Source of the DNA: Candidatus Roizmanbacteria bacterium RIFCSPHIGHO2_02_FULL_37_13b
GTDB lineage: Bacteria; Patescibacteriota; Microgenomatia; UBA1406; HO2-37-13b
Assembly (NCBI GenBank): GCA_001789395.1
Contig: MFZK01000004.1
Location: 17,145 to 55,943 of the forward strand
DNA length: 38,799 bases
Reading direction: 5' to 3'
Under the pieces are notes generated by a model, which was not told the origin of the DNA, searched no databases, and saw only the letters and a list, made by a program, of their open reading frames with translations. Every line of letters begins with the position of its first letter. Position 1 is the first letter of the stretch. Positions 8,033-16,893 of this stretch are shown here, one piece after another. The position numbers and the translations under genes are program-made.

Positions 8033-9142
8033 ATGACAGACAATATGACCTATTCAAAATCAGGCGTTGACTACAAAGTCATGGATGTTTTGAAAAGACT
8101 GGCGCAAAAAGCAGGAAAAAATACCGCAATAAATTTAACCACACATAATCTTAAAGAAATTGATGCATCTCGAGGTGAATCAGCTTATGTAATTGAATCG
8201 GATGATTGTTATTTTGCTTTTGTTCAGGAGGGACTGGGAACAAAAAACCTGATAGCTGATCAAATGAGTATAATCACCGGTAAATCTTATTATGATCTGA
8301 TTGCTCAAGACACGGTGGCGATGATTGTCAATGATTTAATTACGGTTGGCGCCAAGCCGGTGACCGTTCTAGCTTATTGGGCACCCGGTTCATCCGAGTG
8401 GTTTAATAATAAAAAAAGGATGGAAGATTTAGTCAGCGGTTGGAAAAGCGCTTGTGATCTCTCTGGTGTATCTTGGGGTGGGGGTGAGACCCCGACTTTA
8501 TCAGGCATAATCGAAAAAAATACCATTGATCTTGCCGGCTCTGCGTTTGGGATAATAAAACCAAAATCACGTTTAGTACTTGGTAATAAATTACAAGCCG
8601 GCGATGTAATCGTTGCTTTTGAATCATCTGGCATTCACTCGAATGGAATATCATTGGCCCGCAAAATTGCAGAAAAATTGTCGGATGGTTATACTACCAA
8701 GCTTTCATCAGGACAAACATACGGTGAAGCACTTTTAATCCCGACAACAATTTATGCAAAACTCGTAAATGATCTTTTAGACAATGAGGTAGATATTCAT
8801 TATATGGCCAATATTACCGGTCACGGATGGAGAAAAATAATGCGGGCGACTCAACCTTTTACGTATCGAATAACGAGTTTACCTCCGACACCGGAAATTT
8901 TTACCTTTATTGCAGAGAAAGGACCGGTCACAACCGAAGAAATGTATGCTAACTTCAATATGGGCGCTGGATTTGTGATTTTTGTTCCACAGTCATTAGT
9001 TGCGAAGGTTCAGAAAATATCCTCAAATCGCAACATAAAGACCTATGAAATAGGAAGAGTTGAAAGTGGTGAAAAACAAGTAATCATAGAACCAAATAAA
9101 ATTACCTACAAAGCAGAAAGCTTACAGTTAAAAGCAAGTTAA
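8033..9142 (+). CDS. purM: Phosphoribosylformylglycinamidine cyclo-ligase (AIR synthetase)
   Basis: 369 aa. PurM converts FGAM plus ATP to aminoimidazole ribonucleotide, step five of purine synthesis. Visible family features are the N-terminal MTYSKSGVDYKVMD block, the phosphate-binding EGLGTK (usually GVGTK), AQDTVAMIVNDL, and SSGIHSNGISLAR. The start may be ATG 8033 or the second Met at 8045, which gives the usual MTYKxAGVD-like N-terminus. It sits with gltX (4-base gap) and an EamA transporter (1-base gap) on the opposite strand from the main pur operon. It is the only pathway gene upstream of FAICAR, apart from purK, that is missing from that operon. Confidence 0.93.
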   Translation: MTDNMTYSKSGVDYKVMDVLKRLAQKAGKNTAINLTTHNLKEIDASRGESAYVIESDDCYFAFVQEGLGTKNLIADQMSIITGKSYYDLIAQDTVAMIVNDLITVGAKPVTVLAYWAPGSSEWFNNKKRMEDLVSGWKSACDLSGVSWGGGETPTLSGIIEKNTIDLAGSAFGIIKPKSRLVLGNKLQAGDVIVAFESSGIHSNGISLARKIAEKLSDGYTTKLSSGQTYGEALLIPTTIYAKLVNDLLDNEVDIHYMANITGHGWRKIMRATQPFTYRITSLPPTPEIFTFIAEKGPVTTEEMYANFNMGAGFVIFVPQSLVAKVQKISSNRNIKTYEIGRVESGEKQVIIEPNKITYKAESLQLKAS

Positions 9143-9143
9143 C

Positions 9144-10013
9144 ATGAGCCCCGGAATAATATATGCCATATTGACTTCGATATGTTTTGGTATAACAGGC
9201 GTTGTCGATAAGATTGGAGTATCGCAAGTCAATAATCCTTTGGTATTTTCTCTGCAGAGTACATCTGTTGCAATTATTATAACTACGTTTATTGCAGTCA
9301 TTTTTTTCAATACTTCACTTGCAAAAGAATTAAAGTCGATAAAAAGATCCATATGGTTTTATGTTATTCTTGTCGGTATATTCTCATCAGGCATTTTCGT
9401 CGTTTTTCGTTTTATAGGGTTAATTCAAACTACGGGAACATTTGCTAATTTGACTCAAATAATCACTACATCGCTAACTGCTATTTTTGCTTGGATCTTT
9501 TTGAGAGAAAGATTACCAAAAAAATTCTGGTATTTATTTGTCATTATTCTTATAGCAACATATTTTGTATCCATCGGACATATTAGGTTGGCATCGATTA
9601 GTCAGGGTGATATGTATATAATTTTTGGGACGCTATTTCTTGCTTCAGGAAATATTTTTTCAAAACTGGCAGCTGGACGAGTTCATCCAATAATTCTTTC
9701 AATGGCCCGTTTTTTCTTTGGAGGGATTGTGATATTAGTTGTTAATATATTTTTGTTCGACCAGAATTTAATGACCCAACCTTTTGTAGGATGGGCTTTA
9801 ATAAGTGGTCTATTATGGTCAGGAAATGTCATTTTTTTTCATTTAGCTTTAACACAAATTGGCGTTACGCTAACGACTTCAATATTGATGATTGGTCCTA
9901 TTTATACAATGATTCTTGAATCTGTATTTTTAAGTCAAGTTTTCACTCCAGTTCAGATAGTAGCTGCATTTATTGTAATTTCTTGTGGTTTATTGATAAT
10001 TCGTCTCAAATAA
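9144..10013 (+). CDS. EamA/DMT-family membrane transporter
   Basis: 289 aa, very hydrophobic, with about ten transmembrane segments in two similar halves, typical of EamA drug/metabolite transporters. The first half begins with a short helix containing SICFGITGVVDKIG. The second begins near GDMYIIFGTLFLASGNIFSKLA, and the C-terminus has the common GPIYTMILESVFLSQ-like block. Substrate cannot be read from sequence. Cotranslation with purM (start one base after the purM stop) hints at a link to nucleotide or amino-acid metabolites, but this is weak. The ATG follows directly without a Shine-Dalgarno. Confidence 0.88.
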   Translation: MSPGIIYAILTSICFGITGVVDKIGVSQVNNPLVFSLQSTSVAIIITTFIAVIFFNTSLAKELKSIKRSIWFYVILVGIFSSGIFVVFRFIGLIQTTGTFANLTQIITTSLTAIFAWIFLRERLPKKFWYLFVIILIATYFVSIGHIRLASISQGDMYIIFGTLFLASGNIFSKLAAGRVHPIILSMARFFFGGIVILVVNIFLFDQNLMTQPFVGWALISGLLWSGNVIFFHLALTQIGVTLTTSILMIGPIYTMILESVFLSQVFTPVQIVAAFIVISCGLLIIRLK

Positions 10014-10071
10014 AGAGAAAGATGTAAATTATCTATCTTGCACCATAACAACCTATAATATTGTATAATAT

Positions 10072-10794
10072 ATGTTGATTATGCAGTCAGAGCAATTATA
10101 CCCGTCTTACGCTGGTTTGTCCCGACGTACGTCGGGATCAAAGCAACTTAGAGGGGTATATACTCGAGCAAATTCATTTGCGAGTGGTATTAAAACATCA
10201 ATAATATATTTTATCGCTGGAATCTTTTTAGGATTAATAATGTTACCTTTTATTTTTAAAACCGACAATGCGTATTATTCTCAAAGTAAAGTAATTCTCG
10301 AGATAACTGTGATTCCTTCGCCGACACCGACGCCAACTCCTACTGTCGCCATGCCACAAAGACTAATAATTGATAAATTAGCCATTGATTCATCTATCGA
10401 ATATGTTGGACTTGACGGTAAAGGAGCGATGGGTACACCACAAAATTTTGATAATGTTGCCTGGTATCAAGATGGACCAAAGCCGGCAGAACCAGGGAAT
10501 GCTGTCATCGCGGGTCATTTCGACAAAGTCACCGGGGCTCCGGCTGTTTTTTATAATCTCACATCATTACAAGTGGGTGATCTTATCTCTACAATCGCCG
10601 AAGATGGCAAAGTATATACTTTTGCGGTAACTAATAAAAAAATCTATCCTTATAATCAAGTACCATTGGATGATCTTTTTGGAGAATATAAAAGCAAGCG
10701 GTTAAATCTAATTACTTGTGAGGGAATATTTAATCGAAAAACTCAAAATTATTCAAACAGAACGGTGATTTATAGTGACTTAATCGAGCGATAA
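10072..10794 (+). CDS. Sortase (class F/E-like transpeptidase)
   Basis: 240 aa: short cytoplasmic N-terminus, one transmembrane helix (residues ~44-61, SIIYFIAGIFLGLIMLPFI), a Pro/Thr spacer (PSPTPTPTPT), then the sortase beta barrel starting LIIDKLAIDS. The catalytic His is in VIAGHFD, the Cys in LITCEG, and the Arg in NRTVIYS. Sortases cut a C-terminal LPxTG-like signal and attach proteins to the cell wall or to pilin subunits. No sortase substrate lies next to it, so it is probably a housekeeping enzyme. Two TATAAT boxes (10054, 10064) precede the start; the second Met (10081) is an alternative start. An 18-bp palindrome is embedded in the N-terminal coding region. It is convergent with purC with no gap. 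Confidence 0.92.
   Translation: MLIMQSEQLYPSYAGLSRRTSGSKQLRGVYTRANSFASGIKTSIIYFIAGIFLGLIMLPFIFKTDNAYYSQSKVILEITVIPSPTPTPTPTVAMPQRLIIDKLAIDSSIEYVGLDGKGAMGTPQNFDNVAWYQDGPKPAEPGNAVIAGHFDKVTGAPAVFYNLTSLQVGDLISTIAEDGKVYTFAVTNKKIYPYNQVPLDDLFGEYKSKRLNLITCEGIFNRKTQNYSNRTVIYSDLIER
10120..10137. repeat. 18-bp perfect palindrome within the sortase gene
   Basis: TCCCGACGTACGTCGGGA reads the same on both strands and encodes SRRTSG in the cytoplasmic tail, just before the membrane helix. The related string GTCCCGACGTC with an imperfect inverted copy lies at 6-39 in cca, so this may be a dispersed palindromic element. Confidence 0.7.
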
Positions 10795-11757
10795 TTAGAT
10801 GGATTTCTTTAAATTTTCGCTGATCCTTTTCTCAATTGGATATGTAAATTCGGGGAATTCAGTGCCCGTGATTTTTTCATAGACACCGATGTAACGTTTG
10901 GCAACTGCCAGGTTTAAGTCATCAGGCATTTTAGGAGGTGGTCCGTCACCCCGGTAGCCGTGTTCTACATACCAAAGCCGTAAAAATTCTTTATCAAAAT
11001 TTTCCGGTTCCTCACCACGTTTGATTTTTTCTTCATAGGTATTAGCAATCCAAAATCGCGATGAATCAGGGGTGTGGATTTCGTCCATAAGAGTCAGCTG
11101 TCCATTATGCAATCCAAATTCATACTTGGTATCGACAAGAATTAGTCCCTGTTTGAGACAAAGTTGAGATCCAAATTCAAATAAAGCAAAAGCGGCTTGT
11201 TCCATTAGCTCATATAAATCATGTTTAACTATCCCTTTATCAATAATTTGTTGTCGGGTTAATCTTTCATCATGAGTGCCCGCTTCACCATGAGTAGTTG
11301 GCGTAATTACAGGTTGAGGAAGTTTTTGGTTCTTTTTCATGTCATCAGGGAATCTAATTCCATAGATAACCCGATCTCCTTTTTCATAACTGTACCAGAT
11401 GGACGTGTTGGTGACACCAGTCAGGTAGCCGCGGACAACGATCTCAACTGCAATGCCCTGGCAATTTTTAGTCACCATAACGTTTGGATCGGGAGCAGAA
11501 ATATAATGGTTTTCTACGATCTGTTTTGTTTGCTCAAACCAGAACTGCGAAAGCTGGTTAAGTACTGCACCCTTGAATGGAATATGTCCTAAAATGACAT
11601 CAAAGGCCGATTGTCGATCAGTAGTAATTAAAATTCTTTTATCGTCCTTGAAATAAATATCACGGACCTTCCCCTGTTTTTTTTCACCTAATTCGGGGAT
11701 GTCAATAGATTTTAGTGCAAGAGGAATTGATTTTATGATTTTTTCGTCATTTATCAT
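10795..11757 (-). CDS. purC: SAICAR synthase (phosphoribosylaminoimidazole-succinocarboxamide synthase)
   Basis: 320 aa, longer than the ~240-aa Bacillus form and like the ~300-aa yeast/Bacteroidetes-like type. It joins CAIR and aspartate with ATP. Motifs: GKVRDIY near residue 28, TTDRQSAFDV, GLILVDTKYEFGL and the signature DEIHTPDSSRFW. It is the last gene of the pur operon, 59 bases after purE, in a gap filled by octamer repeats. Its stop abuts the convergent sortase stop. Confidence 0.95.
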   Translation of the reverse strand: MINDEKIIKSIPLALKSIDIPELGEKKQGKVRDIYFKDDKRILITTDRQSAFDVILGHIPFKGAVLNQLSQFWFEQTKQIVENHYISAPDPNVMVTKNCQGIAVEIVVRGYLTGVTNTSIWYSYEKGDRVIYGIRFPDDMKKNQKLPQPVITPTTHGEAGTHDERLTRQQIIDKGIVKHDLYELMEQAAFALFEFGSQLCLKQGLILVDTKYEFGLHNGQLTLMDEIHTPDSSRFWIANTYEEKIKRGEEPENFDKEFLRLWYVEHGYRGDGPPPKMPDDLNLAVAKRYIGVYEKITGTEFPEFTYPIEKRISENLKKSI

Positions 11758-11759
11758 AG

Positions 11760-11816
11760 TTTGATTGTTCTATTATTTAATTGTTACTACAATGTAGTAA
11801 TCGAGTAATTGAGCAA
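11760..11816 (-). repeat. 8-bp degenerate repeat between purE and purC
   Basis: Read on the minus strand, octamers AATTGCTC, AATTACTC, GATTACTA and CATTGTAG lead into AACAATTA, AATAATAG, AACAATCA. The last three match the octamer family inside recJ (AACAATAG, AACAATTA). An ACTACA-ATG-TAGT dyad sits in the middle. Confidence 0.7.
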
Positions 11817-12329
11817 TTATTTTTCATTCAAATATTTCTCATACCCCAATTCATTCAGTTTCTCATTTTTTTCTAATACTTTTTGGGTTTGTTTTACTAA
11901 ATATTCTTTTAATTTATGTGACAAGTCTGTATCGGTAATTGCTAAGACTTTTAAGGCTAGAAGTCCTGCATTTTTAGCGGCATCTATACCAACTGTTGCA
12001 ACCGGCACTCCGGGTGGCATTTGAACTGTCGAAAGTAATGAATCCAATCCTTTTAAAGATTTACTGCTGATAGGGACCCCAATCACAGGGCCGGGGAAAT
12101 GTGCAGCGCAAACTCCGGCGAGGTGTGCTGCACCGCCTGCTCCGGCAATTATTACTTTTATTCCTTTATCATTTGCTGCTTTTAAATATTCTACTGTCTG
12201 ATCGGGTGTACGATGGGCTGAAAGAACATTTATTTCATAACCAATAACAAATTCATCCAGAATTTCTGCTGCAGATCTCATCACTTCCAAGTCCGAATCA
12301 GAACCCAATAGTATCGCAACTTTTGTCAT
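11817..12329 (-). CDS. purE: PurE carboxyaminoimidazole ribonucleotide mutase (class I type)
   Basis: 170 aa. The N-terminal GSDSD, the SAHRTP loop and GAGGAAHLAGVCAAHFPGPVIGVP mark the bacterial class I enzyme, which rearranges N5-CAIR to CAIR. Class I PurE normally works with PurK, which makes N5-CAIR from AIR, ATP and bicarbonate. No purK is in this operon or window. Either PurK is elsewhere, or this PurE uses CO2 and AIR directly like class II enzymes. It overlaps purB by four bases. Confidence 0.95.
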   Translation of the reverse strand: MTKVAILLGSDSDLEVMRSAAEILDEFVIGYEINVLSAHRTPDQTVEYLKAANDKGIKVIIAGAGGAAHLAGVCAAHFPGPVIGVPISSKSLKGLDSLLSTVQMPPGVPVATVGIDAAKNAGLLALKVLAITDTDLSHKLKEYLVKQTQKVLEKNEKLNELGYEKYLNEK

Positions 12330-13729
12330 AATAGTTTAATTTTATCAACTAATTTTTTCGCTCTCTCTGGTGCATCTCCGATATGATTGGAGATGTCTAA
12401 TAATTTTTTTATTTTTTCTATCTTTAAATATTTTAATAAAATATCATTTGTCGTCAATAGTTTATCCATTGGATTTTGAACTCCTTTTTGAATTTGTTCC
12501 CAAGCTTGTAGGGAAATAGTTCTTAATAACTCATGTATCTCTTGTCGATTCGCCCCAGCTTTAACTGCTTCGATAATGATAGATTCGGTAGCTGCAAACG
12601 GACCATATTGTTTCAAATTAAATTTAATTCGTTCCTTATTAATCACCAAACCTTGGACAATTTTTATCGCAGTTTCCAAAATTTCATCAACAGCCAAAAA
12701 TCCTTCAGGAATAAAAATTCGTTTATTTGCCGAGTCATCAAGTGTTCGCTCTAGATGCGATAGTGAAGCGTTTTCGAGTGCTACTGATGGTAATGAATTG
12801 ATATATCGTGCTAGCGAGCAAATTTTTTCACTATTTAAAGGATTTTTTTTGAAAGGCATGGCGCTGGAGCCGACTTGTTTTTTACCAAAAGGTTCACTCC
12901 ATTCTCCAATTGCCGGGGTTTGTAAAATTCGTAAATCTGCAGCAAACTTAGCTATTGATGAAGCAATGCTGGCTAAGATGACCATCACTAAATAATCAAA
13001 TTTTCTAGGGTAGACTTGGCCACTGATTAAGACAGAGTCGATACAAAGAGATTTCATGATTTCTTTTTCAAATTCGCCCACCTCGGAGGAGTCCATCCGG
13101 CCACCTCCGAGGAGGGCCAAATAACTGGCTCCGGTGCCAACGGCACCCTTAAAGCCTTTTGCTTTAATTGTTTTTTTGACAAATTGGAGAATTTCATAGT
13201 CAGTTTGTAAGTCTTGGGCGTAAAGACTTAAACGATAGCCGACCGTCGTCGGCTCTGCCGGCTGCAGATGAGTATAACCTAAGCAGGTGAAATCGATGTT
13301 ATCTTCTATTTGTGCCGCAAAAATTTGCAGCAGATTTAATAGTTTATTTTCTATAATTGTTATAGCTTCTTGGATCCGCATCATGTCTGCATTATCGACA
13401 ATATCCATACTGGTTGCGCCAAGATGGATTTTTCCGCCACCCTTGCTGGCTTTTTCAGCAAATTCAGCTATTGCAGCGACGACATCGTGTTTAGTATCCT
13501 GTTCAATTTCCAAGATTCTATTGATGTCTAAATTATTTTCGTTTTCTTTCAAATCATCTAGCTCTTCCTTAGAGACTAAACCATGTTTGTGTTCACTTTC
13601 AGCAAGTGCAACCCATATTTTTCGCCAGAGTTTATACTTATTTTCTTCACTGAAGATATAACGCATTTTCTCACTGCCATAGCGCCAAGTAAGTGGTGAT
13701 AGATATGTTTTAAAATCAAATGTTTTCAT
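12326..13729 (-). CDS. purB: Adenylosuccinate lyase
   Basis: 467 aa, fumarase/aspartase superfamily. The signature loop SSAMPFKKNPLNSE carries the catalytic Ser, and GATSMDIVDNADMMR and TCLGYTHLQPAEPTT are the other two conserved blocks, the latter with the His. It releases fumarate from SAICAR to give AICAR, and also from adenylosuccinate to give AMP, so it serves both the operon pathway and the AMP branch. It starts two bases after purP1 and overlaps purE by four, indicating tight translational coupling. Confidence 0.95.
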   Translation of the reverse strand: MKTFDFKTYLSPLTWRYGSEKMRYIFSEENKYKLWRKIWVALAESEHKHGLVSKEELDDLKENENNLDINRILEIEQDTKHDVVAAIAEFAEKASKGGGKIHLGATSMDIVDNADMMRIQEAITIIENKLLNLLQIFAAQIEDNIDFTCLGYTHLQPAEPTTVGYRLSLYAQDLQTDYEILQFVKKTIKAKGFKGAVGTGASYLALLGGGRMDSSEVGEFEKEIMKSLCIDSVLISGQVYPRKFDYLVMVILASIASSIAKFAADLRILQTPAIGEWSEPFGKKQVGSSAMPFKKNPLNSEKICSLARYINSLPSVALENASLSHLERTLDDSANKRIFIPEGFLAVDEILETAIKIVQGLVINKERIKFNLKQYGPFAATESIIIEAVKAGANRQEIHELLRTISLQAWEQIQKGVQNPMDKLLTTNDILLKYLKIEKIKKLLDISNHIGDAPERAKKLVDKIKLL

Positions 13730-13731
13730 AC

Positions 13732-14850
13732 TTAAGTAACGATTTTATCCAAACAATTTTCTTTAATTGCCTGCTTAATCTCAACAGCAATTCTTCGGCC
13801 GACGGTCATTGATTTGCCAAATAAATATGAGCCATATGGCGTCGAGGAAATTCCGGGGGAACCAGGAACTCGTGGTGAGACATCAACAACGATAATATCT
13901 TTTTTTGGCGGACCCGGAATAATTATTGATTGCAATGCAAAAGGGCCAACGACTCCGGGCGCCATAATTTTTTTTGATGCTTTCACGAATTTTTCGCGGA
14001 TTTCAAAAACTTTTTCCAGCATTGATTCCAAGACTGTGACAGCGATATGTCCGGCCTCCTCATAGGTAACCGGCATAATTTGTGACAGATTTTGATATAC
14101 ATAAGGAGGCAATTTAGAGAATCCTTCTAGATTCGTTTGGCGTCGGGTATCAGTTCCCAACAACTCCAATCTACCATTCAAAGGAGAATAAAAGAAATTG
14201 AAATTAACTTGAACCCCAAGAACAAATTCCTCAATAACAGATTGTTTTAGTTGGTTCTCTGTAAAGATTTTTTTCTTCAACATTCGTTCTACCTGATTTT
14301 GATAGTCAGAATAATCTCGACTCACAAAAAATGCTCTTTCAAAGCCCCGTTCTTTTTCCAGAACCTTAACCAAACAGAGTCGATCAATATCTGCCGGTTT
14401 TTTGAAGATTTTAGGATATCTAATTCCGGCTTCCTCAAGTAAATCATACTGGCTATATTTTGTGCCTCGTTCTTCAAGGCGTAACATGAAACGATTACCA
14501 AACATCGGTACCTCGAAATTTTTTTCAATCGCGTTATAGTCATTTAAATAGACCTCGAATGATCGGTGGGGTATAAAAATAGCATGCTGAGAAATCATTT
14601 TCTCAATGGTACGGACTAGTAGGATATCTTTAAAATTATCTAATGCTATTATTTCATCGACGCAACCTAAATTTCCATCACTTTTATAATATTTTTCATA
14701 AGGCGTGCCGCGGCCTTTTTGAGTTATCACCAAAGTCTTAAATCCTTCATCTTTTGCTCCTCGGCAGACATCCAGAGCACTGTGACTGCCAAGGACAGCA
14801 ATAGTAGTATTTAATTGGTCAAAATCTTTTAGTTGGGCAGTGATGTTCAT
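13732..14850 (-). CDS. purP: PurP-family ATP-grasp protein, FAICAR synthetase (copy 1)
   Basis: 372 aa. The archaeal PurP layout is visible: the TIAVLGSHSALDVCRGAKDEGF start (substrate-binding domain), IFIPHRSFEVYL, an ATP-grasp region with SVIEEFVLGVQVNFNFFYSP, a conserved ELLGTDTRRQTNLEG, and the C-terminal VVDVSPRVPGSPG with metal ligands. PurP forms FAICAR from AICAR, ATP and formate without folate, replacing the transformylase half of PurH. It is found mostly in archaea, so its presence inside a bacterial pur operon is notable. It is followed by purB after two bases. Which of the two copies makes FAICAR cannot be told from reading. Confidence 0.9.
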   Translation of the reverse strand: MNITAQLKDFDQLNTTIAVLGSHSALDVCRGAKDEGFKTLVITQKGRGTPYEKYYKSDGNLGCVDEIIALDNFKDILLVRTIEKMISQHAIFIPHRSFEVYLNDYNAIEKNFEVPMFGNRFMLRLEERGTKYSQYDLLEEAGIRYPKIFKKPADIDRLCLVKVLEKERGFERAFFVSRDYSDYQNQVERMLKKKIFTENQLKQSVIEEFVLGVQVNFNFFYSPLNGRLELLGTDTRRQTNLEGFSKLPPYVYQNLSQIMPVTYEEAGHIAVTVLESMLEKVFEIREKFVKASKKIMAPGVVGPFALQSIIIPGPPKKDIIVVDVSPRVPGSPGISSTPYGSYLFGKSMTVGRRIAVEIKQAIKENCLDKIVT

Positions 14851-14855
14851 AAATC

Positions 14856-14890
14856 ATGTAACTCGAAACATGTAACGCGAAACCTGAAAC
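14856..14890 (+). repeat. 7-bp tandem repeat, ATGAAAC family, between the purP genes
   Basis: Heptamers ATGTAAC, TCGAAAC, ATGTAAC, GCGAAAC, CTGAAAC in register, same family as in gltX. They are followed directly by a palindromic element. Confidence 0.85.
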
Positions 14891-14893
14891 ATT

Positions 14894-14969
14894 TGTCATT
14901 CCCGCGCAGGCGGGAATCTATAGAATTGTTATAATTTATATAGATTCCGGGTCTTCGCCCGGAATGACA
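14894..14969. repeat. Composite palindromic (REP/MITE-like) element
   Basis: Outer ends TGTCATTCC and GGAATGACA are inverted copies. Inside are the hairpins CCCGC-gcag-GCGGG and TTCCGGG-tcttcg-CCCGGAA, plus ATCTATA/TATAGAT. A relative with the same TTTGTCATTCCCG and ATCTATAGAATT strings is upstream of era. Found between two operon genes, it would fold in the purP mRNA. Confidence 0.8.
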
Positions 14970-14974
14970 TGTTG

Positions 14975-15988
14975 TTAATCCAATATTAATTCTAACTTAT
15001 TTTCGCTGATTGCTTGTTTTATTTCCATCGCGATTCTTCTCCCGGTTGAAACCGGTTTTTCATGATGAAATATTGAATAAGGTGATGTATCAGTGAAAAG
15101 ATTAGTTCCGGCAACGATTCTTGCCGATACTTCAATTGCATAAAAATTCATATCCGGAGTAATAATTGTTTCCAGACAAAATGGTCCAAAAAGACCTTTA
15201 TCACTGATCAATTTTTTTGAAGATGCAACCAGACGTTCTCCCATGTCATAAGCTTCAGGTAGCATTGACTCACGAAGTACAAGCGGGGAATTACCGACGA
15301 CGACATAGGAGGGATCAATATCAATTTCTTGCTGCATAATTGCAGGAATCCGACCTAAGCCATCAGCATTGGTTTCATATCGTCGGTCCATGCTCAAGAT
15401 TTCCAAACTATTTGTTAAAGCTGAATAAAAATAATGGATATATAAAGTCACTCCCAAGATATATTTTTGAATAATATATTTATTGGACTTAAATGTCTTT
15501 ATTTTATTTTCAAATTCTTGCTTTTCTTTAGCCAAGAAATATCCAGCGCCACCGGCCGCTCCAAATGATTTAACAATCACGGGAAATTGTGCTTTTTCAA
15601 TTGAATCGTATTGAGGTGGCATATTGATTTTTGACTCTAGTAGCCACTTTTTCTGTTTGTCTCTGTCTTGTTCCCAGTCAAGCACTGCTTTATTACCAAA
15701 GTAGGCAAGAGTCATATTTTTATTTTTCTCAACTCCAAGATAGGCAACAAATGAACCATGGGGGATTATGATGACATTTTTATCTTTAAGATCTTTTTCA
15801 ACTGTTGGAAAATCGGCAAATGTAGGAATTGTTTTTACTTCATCGATAAAAGAGAACCTCTTATAAAATTTTTCCCGATCAGGAGTCGTAATTAAAAGAG
15901 TATTGAAATTTTCTGCTTTTGCACCATGTAGAATCTGGAGAGCCGAATGACTACCCAAAGTTGCAATCGTATATTTTTGATAGTCCAT
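14975..15988 (-). CDS. PurP-family ATP-grasp protein (copy 2)
   Basis: 337 aa, clearly homologous to the adjacent 372-aa PurP but diverged. Shared blocks: ATLGSHSALQILHGAKAENF, IIIPHGSFVAYLG, YILGVTLYIHYFYS, ILSMDRRYETNADG, and the C-terminal IEVSARIVAGTNL. It is shorter, mainly between the N-terminal and ATP-grasp parts. Archaea often carry two PurP paralogs, one of them of unclear function. Here it could be a second FAICAR synthetase or have drifted to another step, possibly compensating for the missing IMP cyclohydrolase (speculative). Its own extended -10 promoter lies five bases before the ATG, so it can be expressed apart from the upstream operon. Confidence 0.85.
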   Translation of the reverse strand: MDYQKYTIATLGSHSALQILHGAKAENFNTLLITTPDREKFYKRFSFIDEVKTIPTFADFPTVEKDLKDKNVIIIPHGSFVAYLGVEKNKNMTLAYFGNKAVLDWEQDRDKQKKWLLESKINMPPQYDSIEKAQFPVIVKSFGAAGGAGYFLAKEKQEFENKIKTFKSNKYIIQKYILGVTLYIHYFYSALTNSLEILSMDRRYETNADGLGRIPAIMQQEIDIDPSYVVVGNSPLVLRESMLPEAYDMGERLVASSKKLISDKGLFGPFCLETIITPDMNFYAIEVSARIVAGTNLFTDTSPYSIFHHEKPVSTGRRIAMEIKQAISENKLELILD

Positions 15989-15993
15989 GAATA

Positions 15994-15999
15994 ATTATA
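15994..15999 (-). promoter_or_regulatory. Internal leaderless promoter of the second purP
   Basis: Minus strand TGC-TATAAT (extended -10) five bases before the ATG at 15988. It sits in the 130-base gap after purQ, the largest gap in the operon; nothing else is evident in that gap. Confidence 0.6.
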
Positions 16000-16118
16000 G
16001 CAAATTCTGTTAGAATAATCCACTATTAATTATGGCGTAAATTAAAATAGTTATCAACTGAAATAAATTTGAAATAAGAAGCTGTAAGTAAATTATTAAG
16101 ATGTGATTTATTTGATTA

Positions 16119-16889
16119 TTACTTAAAATAATCAACACCATTCTTGAATATCTGCAGTCCTGGACCGTGTTCGGGGAGGTCTTTACCATTTCGTAAATAC
16201 CGTTCCTTAAGTCGTGTCCAATGAGGAAGTTGAGTGAAAAAAAGTGCCCGGTCGGGGTGAGGCATCAGGCCAAATATCCGGCCTGTTTTATCGGTGATAC
16301 CGGCGATATCAGAAAGAGCGCCATTTGGATTGTAGGCAAGTCCATATTCTTTATACATCTCACCCTTAATATATTTGACGGCGACTTGATTATTTTTTTT
16401 CAGATCACTTAATTCCTTATCCGGTAAATAATATTTACCTTCTCCATGGGCAACTGGAAGTGATAGATTTTTAATTTTTTTAAGCCATGGGCTTTTGTTT
16501 ACTACTTTTAAATCGATCCATCGGTTGATGTAACGAGCTGATTCATTAAATGTCAATGCACCGGGAAGTAATCCACAATTTGTTAAAATCTGAAAGCCAT
16601 TGCAGATGCCAATGACTAATTTGTCGCTCTCAATAAAACTATTTAATTGATCCGTTAAATGATTTTTGATTTTGTTTGCATATGCTTTGCCGCTTCCGGT
16701 ATGGTCGCCAAAGGCAAAACCACCGGGTATGCCCAGGATCTGATAATCATCAAGTTTTTTTATTTTGTCGATAATATCATTAATATGAACTATCTCAGCA
16801 TCACCACCGGCGAGTTGAAAGCCATAAGCGGTTTCTTCTTCACAGTTTAATCCGTAACCCGATAGGACTATAATTTTTGGTTTGATCAT
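16119..16889 (-). CDS. purQ: Phosphoribosylformylglycinamidine synthase, glutaminase subunit
   Basis: 256 aa class I glutamine amidotransferase. The nucleophile Cys is in IGICNGFQIL, the oxyanion region in GIPGGFAFGDHTGSG, and the His/Glu pair near MPHPDRALF. It supplies ammonia to PurL for FGAR to FGAM conversion. It is somewhat longer than Bacillus PurQ (~227 aa), mainly because of an insertion in the middle (KVVNKSPWLKKIKNLS region). It starts four bases after purSL. Confidence 0.95.
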   Translation of the reverse strand: MIKPKIIVLSGYGLNCEEETAYGFQLAGGDAEIVHINDIIDKIKKLDDYQILGIPGGFAFGDHTGSGKAYANKIKNHLTDQLNSFIESDKLVIGICNGFQILTNCGLLPGALTFNESARYINRWIDLKVVNKSPWLKKIKNLSLPVAHGEGKYYLPDKELSDLKKNNQVAVKYIKGEMYKEYGLAYNPNGALSDIAGITDKTGRIFGLMPHPDRALFFTQLPHWTRLKERYLRNGKDLPEHGPGLQIFKNGVDYFK

Positions 16890-16893
16890 AATT

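Noticed and set aside
12576-12995. 139-aa plus-strand ORF, and similar long shadows at 20421-20978 and 13287-13661
   Set aside because: They lie wholly antisense to purB and purD and show no independent start signals or domains.
14856-14890. Regular short repeats as a possible CRISPR array
   Set aside because: Units are 7 bp, contiguous, without spacers; no cas gene in the window.
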